From NCBI GenBank assembly GCA_030065735.1, contig JASJDD010000001.1, positions 1 through 53,766 of the forward strand: a stretch of DNA of 53,766 nt. The letters are read 5' to 3'. The notes under the pieces were generated by a model. The model did not search any database, was not told the origin of the DNA, and saw only the letters and a program-made list of their open reading frames with translations. Positions 9,386 to 18,094 of this stretch are shown here, one piece after another. The stretch is from Crocosphaera sp. (GTDB lineage: Bacteria > Cyanobacteriota > Cyanobacteriia > Cyanobacteriales > Microcystaceae). A program made the position numbers and the translations under genes. Numbering within the stretch: position 1 is the stretch's first letter; the number at the start of each line of letters is the position of its first letter.

Positions 9386-9451
9386 GTGGGTTAGACAGTT
9401 AGAAACTTGGTTATTACCAGGATCTAATTGTCGGTAATAACCCACCTTTTT
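9386..9451 (+). terminator. Terminator after thiC, with two competing stems
   Basis: GGTTATTACC (9409-9418) pairs perfectly with GGTAATAACC (9433-9442), followed by CACCTTTTT, a plausible intrinsic terminator. A second pairing, GGTGGGTTA (9386-9394) with TAACCCACC (9438-9446), shares the same 3' arm, so the two stems exclude each other. It lies 45 bases after the thiC stop. Confidence 0.65.
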
Positions 9452-9547
9452 AACTAATAAAGTAGATTTTAAACCAGAAGATAGAAATTAGAATTAACAG
9501 CGATCGCCTCAAGTCAACTAGAAAAAAAATAACGGGAGTTACTATTA

Positions 9548-10132
9548 ATGATGATGCAAGCACAACAACAACGCTATTATACCCCTCAAGAATACCTAGA
9601 ATTAGAGATGAATTCAGAAAATCGTCATGAATATATTAATGGAGAAATTGTTACCGTAACCGGTGGAACACCTAACCATAACCAAATTTGCCTTAATTTA
9701 AGTGGTTCTCTAAACTTTGTACTGAGGGATCAACCTTATCGGGTTTTTGTTGCCGATCAACGGATTTGGATACCGAAAAAAGGCATCTATGCTTATCCTG
9801 ATGTGATGGTTATTCAGGGTAAAATAAAATTACAAGAAGGGGGTAAAGATACGATTATTAATCCCTTATTTGTGGCAGAAGTGTTATCAGATTCTACTAA
9901 AAAATATGATATTGGGGATAAATTTGCTGCCTATAGAAATGTCCCTAGTTTTCAAGAATATATTCTCATTGATCAAGATAAAATACATCTAGATCATTAT
10001 TATAAAACTGAACCGAATAAGTGGATTTTTTCAGAATATGAAGGAGAAGATACAATCTTATCCCTAATGTCTATTCCTTTTGAAATTGACCTGAGAGACG
10101 TTTATAATAAAGTTGATTTTGAAACAGATTAA
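9548..10132 (+). CDS. Uma2 family (DUF820) putative endonuclease
   Basis: A 194-aa protein of the Uma2 family, which is greatly expanded in cyanobacteria and has a restriction-endonuclease-like (PD-(D/E)XK) fold. Landmarks are YYTPQEYLELE at the start, EYINGEIVTVTGGTPNH, YAYPDVMVIQG with the catalytic Asp, LFVAEVLSDSTKKYDIGDK with the Glu, and FAAYRNVPSFQEYILID. All core residues are present. Biological role is not established for the family. An upstream GGGAGTT may act as ribosome-binding site. Its end overlaps the end of the convergent 1181-aa glycosyltransferase by four bases. Confidence 0.9.
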   Translation: MMMQAQQQRYYTPQEYLELEMNSENRHEYINGEIVTVTGGTPNHNQICLNLSGSLNFVLRDQPYRVFVADQRIWIPKKGIYAYPDVMVIQGKIKLQEGGKDTIINPLFVAEVLSDSTKKYDIGDKFAAYRNVPSFQEYILIDQDKIHLDHYYKTEPNKWIFSEYEGEDTILSLMSIPFEIDLRDVYNKVDFETD

Positions 10133-13100
10133 ATAAGATCATAATAAGAAGAATATAAACGACGATAATCATAATTTTCGCTAAATTGCTTCGCGTTTTC
10201 CCCAATTTCTTGATGTTTCTCACCATCATTTAACAGCTTAGCGATTAAAGGGACATATTCATCTAAGCGATCGCAGATAATGCCTTCTTTTCCAGACTCC
10301 ACAGGATAACCTCGAAAGGCGACACTGGTTCCTAAAAGGACTTTTCCATAGGCCATGGCTTCAACTGTCTTTAGAGAGGTTCCTGTGCCTGATAGAATGG
10401 GTGATAGAATCAAGGCTGCATGATGATATAACCATGTCAAGTCTTGATCGCTGACTTTTCCAAGGGCGATAAAATTATTATTTTCTTCGGGTTCCCAACA
10501 ACTTCCCACAACAATAAACTGACAAGAAATATCAGGATATTCAACAGCAAAATCTTTGGCTATTTTTTGAATGAGTTTGACAGCTTGTATATTAGGTTCA
10601 TGGCGACTACCAACAAATAAACAGAAGGGTTTTTCTATACTCTTAAATGATAAATGTTCTTCTAAGGTTTCATCAGTGCCTTGATCAATATTAACTGGGT
10701 TAGGAATCAGTGTAGAAGATAATTTATATTGCATTAAAAAAGCTTGATCATCTTGAGAAACAGAGATCAGATGATCCGCTTGTTTCAAGGCTTTAATTTC
10801 TTCAGCTAAAGCAATTTTTCCTATCAAGGTATTTTCGTCAAGTTGTTGGGCTAAGATATCATGTGCTGTAATGATTAATTGAGTTTTATGTTGATGACAA
10901 ATATCTCCAACGGTTAACGCCCAAAACGGATATTCTAAGATAACTGTATCTGCCCATTCTGCTAGTTTTTTAACCCAATTAATAAATCCTGAATCAAAGC
11001 GATATTGATAATAAATCCAAGGTAACCAGTGGTCAGATTCTTTTGATGTTTCTGAAACTTTAGATAAGTTATCATCATTAAAATTTAGAACATCGTACCA
11101 AGATTGATAAGCATCTTTATAGATATCATTAACTAAACAATAATCTTCATAAGCTTGCTGATAATAGGTGTAATGTACGGCATCTTCTCTAAAGTCTTTG
11201 GCATCTCCTGTGGTAAACAACCAAACTTGATAAGATTGTGATTTCAAATAATCAATGAGTAAGCCAACTCGTTTACTTGCCCCACTTTTCCGCTCTAAAA
11301 TATCTCCCCAAGGATATAAAATAGCTACTTTTTTACCTGTTGCTTTTAAAGGTCTTGCCCTATCATTAAGTAAAGATTCAAACACCTTATCCATTGTTTG
11401 AAAATAATCACTTTTATCTAAATTCTCATAATCATAAATAACATATCCTTGAGATTTATTAACGGTTTCTTTTATTTTTTCAAGTTCATATTGATGATGA
11501 AAAATTAAGGCATCACATTGATTCAAGAATTGACCTTCTAATTGATATTCATGCTCGTCAATATCTCGATTATTGTTAACAGCATATCGATAAGAAAGAA
11601 TCTCAGGAATTTCACAAATTACTGAAGATTGTGTTATGTTAAATCGGTCAATAATACTATAACTAACAATAGAATTGAGAGAAATAATATCAAATTGATT
11701 AGTTTGTAGCAATTGACTTAAATCTGATGGAATACTTAAATGATATCGTTCAACTAAATCTCTTTTTAAGCTATTTTTTTTGTCTAAAACTTCTTTTATA
11801 TATTCTTTTGTATTAAAATTATAAGGAATAACATTAGGGGAAGAATAATTAACAATCCATCTTTGTTTTAGGTTAACACAAAATTCTTGAAAAAGTCGAT
11901 CAATCACTGGAGAGATTTGATGATAAAAAGGTTCATAATTATCACCTTTTCTTTCTTGTTTATTGGTAAAAAATAGTCCATAAACATCATAACCACAAAG
12001 GCCTAAGTATTCAAGATAGTTAAGAAATGAAGGCTCAATCGTTTTTTGATCTAATAAAAAATCACTTTCTATAACTAAAAGAATTTTAGGAATTGCTTTA
12101 GGAATATTTTTAGAAATTATTTCATTATTTGTCTCAATTTCTGATTGATTAGATTCTACATTATTAACTTCAATACTATCCTTATTTGACAATAAAGTTT
12201 TAACTAAATTGTCGGGGGAATTTTGTTCCAACCATCCCCTAGCAAATTCTCTAGCTGAATCTGAAAATTGAGGTAAATTTTCGACAATTTCAATAACTTT
12301 TTTAGGTATGTCATCAGGGTTTTGATACAGACTTGCTCTTGATGAGTCTACTTGCTTTCCTAACCAACTATTTTCAGGAACAATAACTGGTTTTCCTGCT
12401 GCTAAAGCTTCTGTTAATACTCCTGAAGTACGGAAGCGATAACTATTAGAATCATACGGTAAAACTAAAGCATCAGCTTCTGCTAAAAGTTGATAATAAT
12501 CATCAGCAGACATCGCATTTTTAATTAACTTTACTTTGCTGTCTGGATATCTTTCTAAAGCTAAGCGAGATTGAGGAATTAACCCTTCCCCTCCTTCAAT
12601 ACTAAAATTAGATTGAATGGTTAATTTAATTTTGCCAGGTTGAATATAATCTGTCCATAAAGATTCAACAATAGTAGGTAAATAATGATAGCCTTTTTCT
12701 GGTCTTGCGTCACCTAAATAAACAACATAAATTGGTTTATCTGTGTTTAATTTTTCTGTTATTTGTTTTAATTTTTCTTGTCTAAAAGGAATAGGTATTT
12801 TTTGTAATTTTACTTGACTTAAACTATTGTAGCGTTTAATTAAATCATCAGTATCGGTATAAAACTGTATTTTATTCGGCCATAATTGAGATTGATAACA
12901 TTGATCAAAAATTGATTTTAAACCCATTCCTGGTGCATAAACGACTAAAGGATCATCAATATCTCGACGTAGTAGAATATGAAATCGAGGCATTTTAGAT
13001 AGATCAGCAGAAGCTAAATAATGATAAACTTCTTCAACTTGGTAAATACCGATTGTATGAATAAAAACTTCATCATTTGAAGTTAATTTGATTTCTTTTA

Positions 13101-13674
13101 AAACTTGGGATAATGTTTCTTTAAAACTTTCAGTTTTTGGTGTTAATAGTTTAATTAATATTTGAGTTATTTTCCTAAAAAATATAGCTAATATATATCT
13201 AACTAAACCCCAAATAATTTTAAAGATTCCCCATAACGTATTAGAAAAAGGAATCGAACGCAACAACTCAATATCTTCTTGTATCCAATTAATTAATCTT
13301 GAGGTGCTTCCTTGAATTTTTTCTAAAAGTAGTTTTAATTTAGGTTTAGTTAATTCCCAATATCTAAAGTAAAATTGAAATTTATTGTTAAGTTTTTCTG
13401 ATAATTTTTCTACAAGATTATTTTGTAAAAAGTCAAAAAAATCCAATATTTTAGTTGTTTTTTTTGAAGAAACTGGGTTATCAAACCAATCAACTTCAAA
13501 AGCTGAAATTACTTGTATATTATCAGGATGTAATGAGCTTGGAAATGTCTTATTAGCAATAATTATTGGTTCATATCCTTGTCTAGCTGCTGCTTCACCA
13601 ACGGATATACTACATTCGTAATGATGTCCTTGAAGATTACAAAGAGAGTGATCGATAATAATAAATTTTTTCAT
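10129..13674 (-). CDS. Large multidomain glycosyltransferase (two or more GT-B modules)
   Basis: A 1181-aa polypeptide and the last gene in transcriptional order of the glycan unit. Residues 1 to about 480 form one GT4-like module (LGDARPEKGYHYLP; GVLTEALAAGKPVIVPENSW). Residues 510-780 resemble the N-terminal half of another glycosyltransferase. Residues about 795-1181 form a further GT4 module (KRVGLLIDYLKSQ; CLFVGSRHEPNIQAV; GTGTSLKTVEAMAYGKVLLG). Inside the first module, residues 140-178 form a strongly hydrophobic, basic, Trp/Phe-rich insertion that looks like a monotopic membrane anchor. It would add several sugars processively to a membrane-bound glycan. Unlike five neighbours it lacks the SKFWKLR tail. 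A 107-base gap separates it from the next gene upstream. Confidence 0.88.
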   Translation of the reverse strand: MKKFIIIDHSLCNLQGHHYECSISVGEAAARQGYEPIIIANKTFPSSLHPDNIQVISAFEVDWFDNPVSSKKTTKILDFFDFLQNNLVEKLSEKLNNKFQFYFRYWELTKPKLKLLLEKIQGSTSRLINWIQEDIELLRSIPFSNTLWGIFKIIWGLVRYILAIFFRKITQILIKLLTPKTESFKETLSQVLKEIKLTSNDEVFIHTIGIYQVEEVYHYLASADLSKMPRFHILLRRDIDDPLVVYAPGMGLKSIFDQCYQSQLWPNKIQFYTDTDDLIKRYNSLSQVKLQKIPIPFRQEKLKQITEKLNTDKPIYVVYLGDARPEKGYHYLPTIVESLWTDYIQPGKIKLTIQSNFSIEGGEGLIPQSRLALERYPDSKVKLIKNAMSADDYYQLLAEADALVLPYDSNSYRFRTSGVLTEALAAGKPVIVPENSWLGKQVDSSRASLYQNPDDIPKKVIEIVENLPQFSDSAREFARGWLEQNSPDNLVKTLLSNKDSIEVNNVESNQSEIETNNEIISKNIPKAIPKILLVIESDFLLDQKTIEPSFLNYLEYLGLCGYDVYGLFFTNKQERKGDNYEPFYHQISPVIDRLFQEFCVNLKQRWIVNYSSPNVIPYNFNTKEYIKEVLDKKNSLKRDLVERYHLSIPSDLSQLLQTNQFDIISLNSIVSYSIIDRFNITQSSVICEIPEILSYRYAVNNNRDIDEHEYQLEGQFLNQCDALIFHHQYELEKIKETVNKSQGYVIYDYENLDKSDYFQTMDKVFESLLNDRARPLKATGKKVAILYPWGDILERKSGASKRVGLLIDYLKSQSYQVWLFTTGDAKDFREDAVHYTYYQQAYEDYCLVNDIYKDAYQSWYDVLNFNDDNLSKVSETSKESDHWLPWIYYQYRFDSGFINWVKKLAEWADTVILEYPFWALTVGDICHQHKTQLIITAHDILAQQLDENTLIGKIALAEEIKALKQADHLISVSQDDQAFLMQYKLSSTLIPNPVNIDQGTDETLEEHLSFKSIEKPFCLFVGSRHEPNIQAVKLIQKIAKDFAVEYPDISCQFIVVGSCWEPEENNNFIALGKVSDQDLTWLYHHAALILSPILSGTGTSLKTVEAMAYGKVLLGTSVAFRGYPVESGKEGIICDRLDEYVPLIAKLLNDGEKHQEIGENAKQFSENYDYRRLYSSYYDLI

Positions 13675-13781
13675 AACTAAAAGATATAATAAAGTTTAGG
13701 TAGTGTTATTTAAGTAGTGAAAATGGAGCTAAATATGATACACTACCGACAATTGGCATTAAAAAACTGAATAATCCTTTG

Positions 13782-14726
13782 CTAAAAACGTAAGGAGTTC
13801 CTTAGTTTAAACCACAAAGCTCTTAATTTCCAGAATTTACTGGTTTTCATTGCTTCTAATTCTTGTTGAAGTTCTTGTATCTTATGTTTTTGCTCAATTA
13901 CTAAGGTTTGAGAAGATTGAAATTTATTATTAACATTATCTATTTTTTTCTGTAATTGTTCATTATTTTTTTTAGATAATATTAATTGTTCTTCAAAATA
14001 TAAAATAATATCTTGATATTTTAATAGTCTTTTTTTATCCCAATCATTTCCTTGATAAACTTGAGCAGCATTATGAACTTGCCAATATTCTACCCTCGTT
14101 AATTTAATATCTTTAGTCGATAAACCATCGAGAGCATAAGATGCTATTGTTCTAGGATAATAATGCCAATTAATGTCATTATATTGTAAAAGATTGAGAT
14201 ACCATTCAACATCAGCAACTATCTTATAATCTTCATTAAATAAACCATATTTTTCAAAAATATTAGCTTTAGTAAATGTAGCTTGATGAGGCATACTACC
14301 ATAGATCATCCACTCTAAAATTTTCTCAGGTTGAGGGGGTTTAACAATGATAGTATTATCTTTATCTCGTGCTTCTAAATTGCCATAAATAATATCACAA
14401 TTAGGATGGTCACTTAGGTAATTAACTACATCTTGAATGACATCATTATCTAGTAAATAATCATCAGAATTAAGAAAATAAATAAAGTCTCCTGTGGCTA
14501 TTTTGATACCTTTATTCATAGCATTGTAAATGCCAGTATCAGGTTCACTTATCCAGTTATTTATCTGTGTTTTATATTGCTCAATGATTTTTTTAGTTTT
14601 ATCATCGGAGTTGCCATCAATCACGATATATTCAAGGTCTGAATAAGTTTGATTAATGACACTTTCTATGGCTTTTTTTATGGTTTTTTCAGCGTTTTTG
14701 CAAACTGTAATGATTGATATTTTCAT
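13782..14726 (-). CDS. GT2 family glycosyltransferase with coiled coil and SKFWKLR tail
   Basis: A 314-aa GT-A enzyme. The nucleotide-sugar domain covers residues 1 to about 215: ISIITVCKNAEKTIKKAIES, VIDGNSDDKT, the DxD-type SDD in YFLNSDDYLL, and the acceptor-side ADVEWYLNLL. Its closest pattern is the WcaA/colanic-acid type of transferase. Residues about 240-288 are a coiled coil rich in Gln/Lys/Leu. The last 26 residues, ELEAMKTSKFWKLRALWF and eight more, form the basic aromatic tail shared with four other proteins of the cluster. The gene follows the sulfotransferase by five bases, so the two are cotranscribed. Catalytic motifs are intact. Confidence 0.92.
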   Translation of the reverse strand: MKISIITVCKNAEKTIKKAIESVINQTYSDLEYIVIDGNSDDKTKKIIEQYKTQINNWISEPDTGIYNAMNKGIKIATGDFIYFLNSDDYLLDNDVIQDVVNYLSDHPNCDIIYGNLEARDKDNTIIVKPPQPEKILEWMIYGSMPHQATFTKANIFEKYGLFNEDYKIVADVEWYLNLLQYNDINWHYYPRTIASYALDGLSTKDIKLTRVEYWQVHNAAQVYQGNDWDKKRLLKYQDIILYFEEQLILSKKNNEQLQKKIDNVNNKFQSSQTLVIEQKHKIQELQQELEAMKTSKFWKLRALWFKLRNSLRF

Positions 14727-14731
14727 GATAG

Positions 14732-15541
14732 TTATTGAAGGTAATTATATTGTGTTAAAATTTCTGAGAATAAATTGTTTAAAATCTCAATTGTTGTTGT
14801 TTTGAGCTTTTCCTTATGATCTCCAGGAGCTACTTTTCTAATATGACTATTTGGGTCTTCTTTAGTTGGTATAATATCGTATTTACTGGCTAGAGTTTTA
14901 ATATTTTTTTCAGGAATATTTAACTCAAGGAATGAGAGTATATCAATAATCCATTGTTCTTTATTAAAAATAACATCTTCATACCGAAAAAGTTTCAAAT
15001 CTTGATTAAAAGTCAAGTATCTATGATAATTATTCCAATTTCTTAAAAAAATTGATGCTTTATCAATAACATACTCATCAATAGTCAATCTCAATGCTTC
15101 TTGACGAGAGGATAATAACATTTCTCTTGCATTTCCATATTTAGGAAGAATGTGACTAGAAGCGACTGAAAAAAAATGACTAACAAGAATGTCTCTAGGA
15201 TCTCTAACAAGTAGAATTTTCTTACGGAGTTTTAAAAGTGTTAAATCCTTCATAAAAAGAGGCATTGCTCTAAAACCTATATAACAATAACCATCTTGAA
15301 TATTTTTACATAGCTGTGTTTCATTGATCCACTGATCTGAACTAATTCCTTGTGAGAAAGCACTACTAGGTATATCAATTATTGGAATACCAAGATAATT
15401 ACTAATATCAATAATGATTTGATTTAACAAAACACTTCCTGTTTTGTGTAAAGAAAAAACAAAAAAAGCAGGATAATCACTTGGAGATGGTAAATTTAAT
15501 ACTAGGTTCTGTTGGGATTTTAGTGGGATCTTTATTTTCAT
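14732..15541 (-). CDS. Sulfotransferase family protein
   Basis: A 269-aa PAPS-dependent sulfotransferase that would add sulfate to a sugar hydroxyl. The 5'-phosphosulfate loop is FSLHKTGSVLLNQII. The 3'-phosphate-binding segment is LLVRDPRDILVSHFFS, with the Arg and Ser expected of the family. The C-terminal RKVAPGDHKEKL matches the RKGxxGDWKxxF-type loop that closes over PAPS. It lies between a GT2 gene and a methyltransferase/GT4 fusion in the same direction, which points to sulfation of the extracellular glycan made by this unit. Sulfated polysaccharides are well known in cyanobacteria; the acceptor here is inferred from context only. Confidence 0.9.
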   Translation of the reverse strand: MKIKIPLKSQQNLVLNLPSPSDYPAFFVFSLHKTGSVLLNQIIIDISNYLGIPIIDIPSSAFSQGISSDQWINETQLCKNIQDGYCYIGFRAMPLFMKDLTLLKLRKKILLVRDPRDILVSHFFSVASSHILPKYGNAREMLLSSRQEALRLTIDEYVIDKASIFLRNWNNYHRYLTFNQDLKLFRYEDVIFNKEQWIIDILSFLELNIPEKNIKTLASKYDIIPTKEDPNSHIRKVAPGDHKEKLKTTTIEILNNLFSEILTQYNYLQ

Positions 15542-15610
15542 AGCTGTAGATTTGAAAAAATCTAAAATTATATCAATACAACGTGATGCTATTTTTTGTC
15601 TTAATCAACT

Positions 15611-18085
15611 TCAGTCAATAGGTAAGCCTAATTTTTTCTTAATCTTAAACCACAGCGATCGCAGTTTCCAGAATTTACTGGTTTTCATGGCTTCGAGTTC
15701 TTCTGTTAAGCTTTGAATTTGTTGTTGATACTGTTGCATCTCAACTGATAAATCCTGAGATTGTTGATATTGATTAATTTCTTGTTGATGGGATTGGATA
15801 ATCGTTTCCATTTTCTTTTGAGTTTGGCTTAATTCTTGTGATAAGGAATAACGTAATACTGACTCTAGTACAGAACTAGAAACCGAATTAAGTGCGGTGT
15901 CAACGGGAACAAAAATTCCTTTTATTTTTTTGTCTAGAGATTTAACTTCAGATGTAACTGCTTGTTCTCTTTCTAACTCTTTCAATGGATGATCATCAAG
16001 TAACTCTTTGTAGAGTTTTAAATAAGCATTAGCTTGTACTGAGAGAGAGTATTTTTCTTCAATTAATTGACGACAGTTTTCTCCAATTTTGGCTCGTTCT
16101 TCTGGTGTTTTGAAAGCCGTTAAAATCGCTTCAGCTAAAGCAGAATAATTCCCTGCTGGCACTAATTTTCCAGTGATATTATCCTGAACTAAATCAGGTA
16201 AACCACCTACCTGGAATCCCACCACAGGAGTACCACAACTCATGGATTCTAACATGGTATTAGGTAGATTATCTTCTAAGGAAGGTAAAACAAAAATATC
16301 GGCTGCTGAATAAACTTCAGCCAACTTATCATCAGACTTAATTTGTCCTAAAGAAACCACAGAAATTTTCAGAGAATTCAGTTGATCATTAGGTAATCCA
16401 AACGACAATAATTTAATTTTTTCCTGTTGAACTGCAATAAAAAATTTTTCATCTTCTAAACAAACTTCAAGGGATTTGAGGAAATGATCAAAGCCCTTGC
16501 GTTTTTCATTACCATTATCCGCACCAATTAATAAAGTAAAGCTATTGGGTTTAATGCCTAAACTTTCTTTCGCTTTTGTTTTTGGAATAGGAATAAATCG
16601 ATTCGTTTCCACGCCATTAGGAATAACTTCAACTCGTTGATGTTTAAATAAAGCACTTTTACGAACACAATCTGCTAACCAATAACTAGGAGTAACAAGG
16701 GTTAAATTTACGCCTGATAATAAATCTAATTTATCTTGTAAAATAGCTGCTGCTAAACCAAATTTATCCTCTTTTAATTGAGGACAATTATCACAATTTA
16801 CTTGATACCCCTCACATCCAGCAGAATAGTGACATCCTCCTGTAAACGCCCACATATCATGAAGTGTCCAAACAATGGGTTTACCTAAACTAGCTAACCG
16901 TTTCAGAGTTTGAGGGGACTGAAACATGGCCACCCAATGTAACTGAATAATATCAGCCGTTTGCACTTCTTCCACTTGACTCATATCCCATCCAGGATAG
17001 GGAAAATTGAATAGAGTATTAGATAAATCCGTGCGATTTTCGTTGATATAATGGGCTTGTAAAGCTGTAAAAGGGTCTGTTTGCGTCGTATCCGAGGATG
17101 GCAAAGATTGAACAACACCTACCGTATCATCCGTAGAAAGCTTATATTTAGCTAATAGTAGAGATTGTTGTCCGACTTGTTGTAGTCCCTTGTGTAAACG
17201 ATAGGCAGCCCTAGCAGCCCCTCCACCGACATCAATGGTGTTTAACTGGACGACTTTGAGGGCTTCTGTTTGGTTACTTCGGGAGACAAATACTTGTCTC
17301 CAATAATTAGGACGAGACTCAACTGCTTCCACAAATAAAGAGTCTGGTTTACGAATTCGACCTTCTTTGGTGACATCTAAACCAAACTCCTCAAAATTCG
17401 TGATTCTTGACTCATGGGCCTCACAAACTTTCACATCGGTAAAGCCAGTTTTCGTTAAAATACGTTCTAAAGAATAGCGATCGTACATCCATTGATGAAC
17501 TTCTCCACTGAGGCGAAATTTACCGACTTTTAAGGCAACTTCATCAAAATCATCGGTTTTGGGATTAAAAGAAAAAGGAGGAGGTATTTGATCTTTGAGG
17601 GGACGCAATAACTGAATTAAATTTTCTCCTTCTATGCCAATCCTTTCAATAATAAAAGATTCATTAGGAATATTTTCATCGGCTAAATACATAGCCATTT
17701 CCCCCCCAGATTGATGACGGGCGACTTGATCAAACATTTCTAGTAAAATCCAATCATATTTAGCCATTGCTTCGGTTGACCCTTGGCTGGCTTCTTCTAA
17801 ATATTTAAGGTATAGTTTGGCAAGGCTTTCTAAGTTAGGAACAACGACTCTAATTAACCCTTTTGGCCGTAAAACACGGTGACATTCTTCTAAAAATCGT
17901 TCAGCTTCTCCTTGGGTAAAATGTTCGAGGACATGGGAATGATAAACTACATCAAAAGAAGCATCTTCAAAGGGAATTCCTTGACGTAAATCATGGGCCA
18001 TTACCCCTTCTTGAGTTGAGACAAAATCAACATTTGTCCAGTCAGGATGAAAGTGAGAACCGCAGCCTAGATTAAGGTATTTCAT
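15611..18085 (-). CDS. Methyltransferase-GT4 fusion with coiled coil and SKFWKLR tail
   Basis: An 824-aa fusion. Residues 1 to about 260 are a SAM methyltransferase: MKYLNLGCGSHFHPDWTNVD, ASFDVVYHSHVLEHF and HRVLRPKGLIRVVVPNL. Residues about 275-700 are a GT-B family 4 glycosyltransferase: VVQLNTIDVGGGAARAAYRL, WTLHDMWAFTGGCHYSAGC, LLIGADNGNEKRKGFDHFL, and the E-x7-E region in EDNLPNTMLESMSCGTPVV. A coiled coil follows at about 735-795, and the last 29 residues are the ELEAMKTSKFWKLRSLWF-type tail. The gene would both methylate and glycosylate a growing glycan. Nine bases separate it from the next upstream gene at 18095, so they share a transcript. Confidence 0.92.
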   Translation of the reverse strand: MKYLNLGCGSHFHPDWTNVDFVSTQEGVMAHDLRQGIPFEDASFDVVYHSHVLEHFTQGEAERFLEECHRVLRPKGLIRVVVPNLESLAKLYLKYLEEASQGSTEAMAKYDWILLEMFDQVARHQSGGEMAMYLADENIPNESFIIERIGIEGENLIQLLRPLKDQIPPPFSFNPKTDDFDEVALKVGKFRLSGEVHQWMYDRYSLERILTKTGFTDVKVCEAHESRITNFEEFGLDVTKEGRIRKPDSLFVEAVESRPNYWRQVFVSRSNQTEALKVVQLNTIDVGGGAARAAYRLHKGLQQVGQQSLLLAKYKLSTDDTVGVVQSLPSSDTTQTDPFTALQAHYINENRTDLSNTLFNFPYPGWDMSQVEEVQTADIIQLHWVAMFQSPQTLKRLASLGKPIVWTLHDMWAFTGGCHYSAGCEGYQVNCDNCPQLKEDKFGLAAAILQDKLDLLSGVNLTLVTPSYWLADCVRKSALFKHQRVEVIPNGVETNRFIPIPKTKAKESLGIKPNSFTLLIGADNGNEKRKGFDHFLKSLEVCLEDEKFFIAVQQEKIKLLSFGLPNDQLNSLKISVVSLGQIKSDDKLAEVYSAADIFVLPSLEDNLPNTMLESMSCGTPVVGFQVGGLPDLVQDNITGKLVPAGNYSALAEAILTAFKTPEERAKIGENCRQLIEEKYSLSVQANAYLKLYKELLDDHPLKELEREQAVTSEVKSLDKKIKGIFVPVDTALNSVSSSVLESVLRYSLSQELSQTQKKMETIIQSHQQEINQYQQSQDLSVEMQQYQQQIQSLTEELEAMKTSKFWKLRSLWFKIKKKLGLPID

Positions 18086-18094
18086 TGTTATCGG

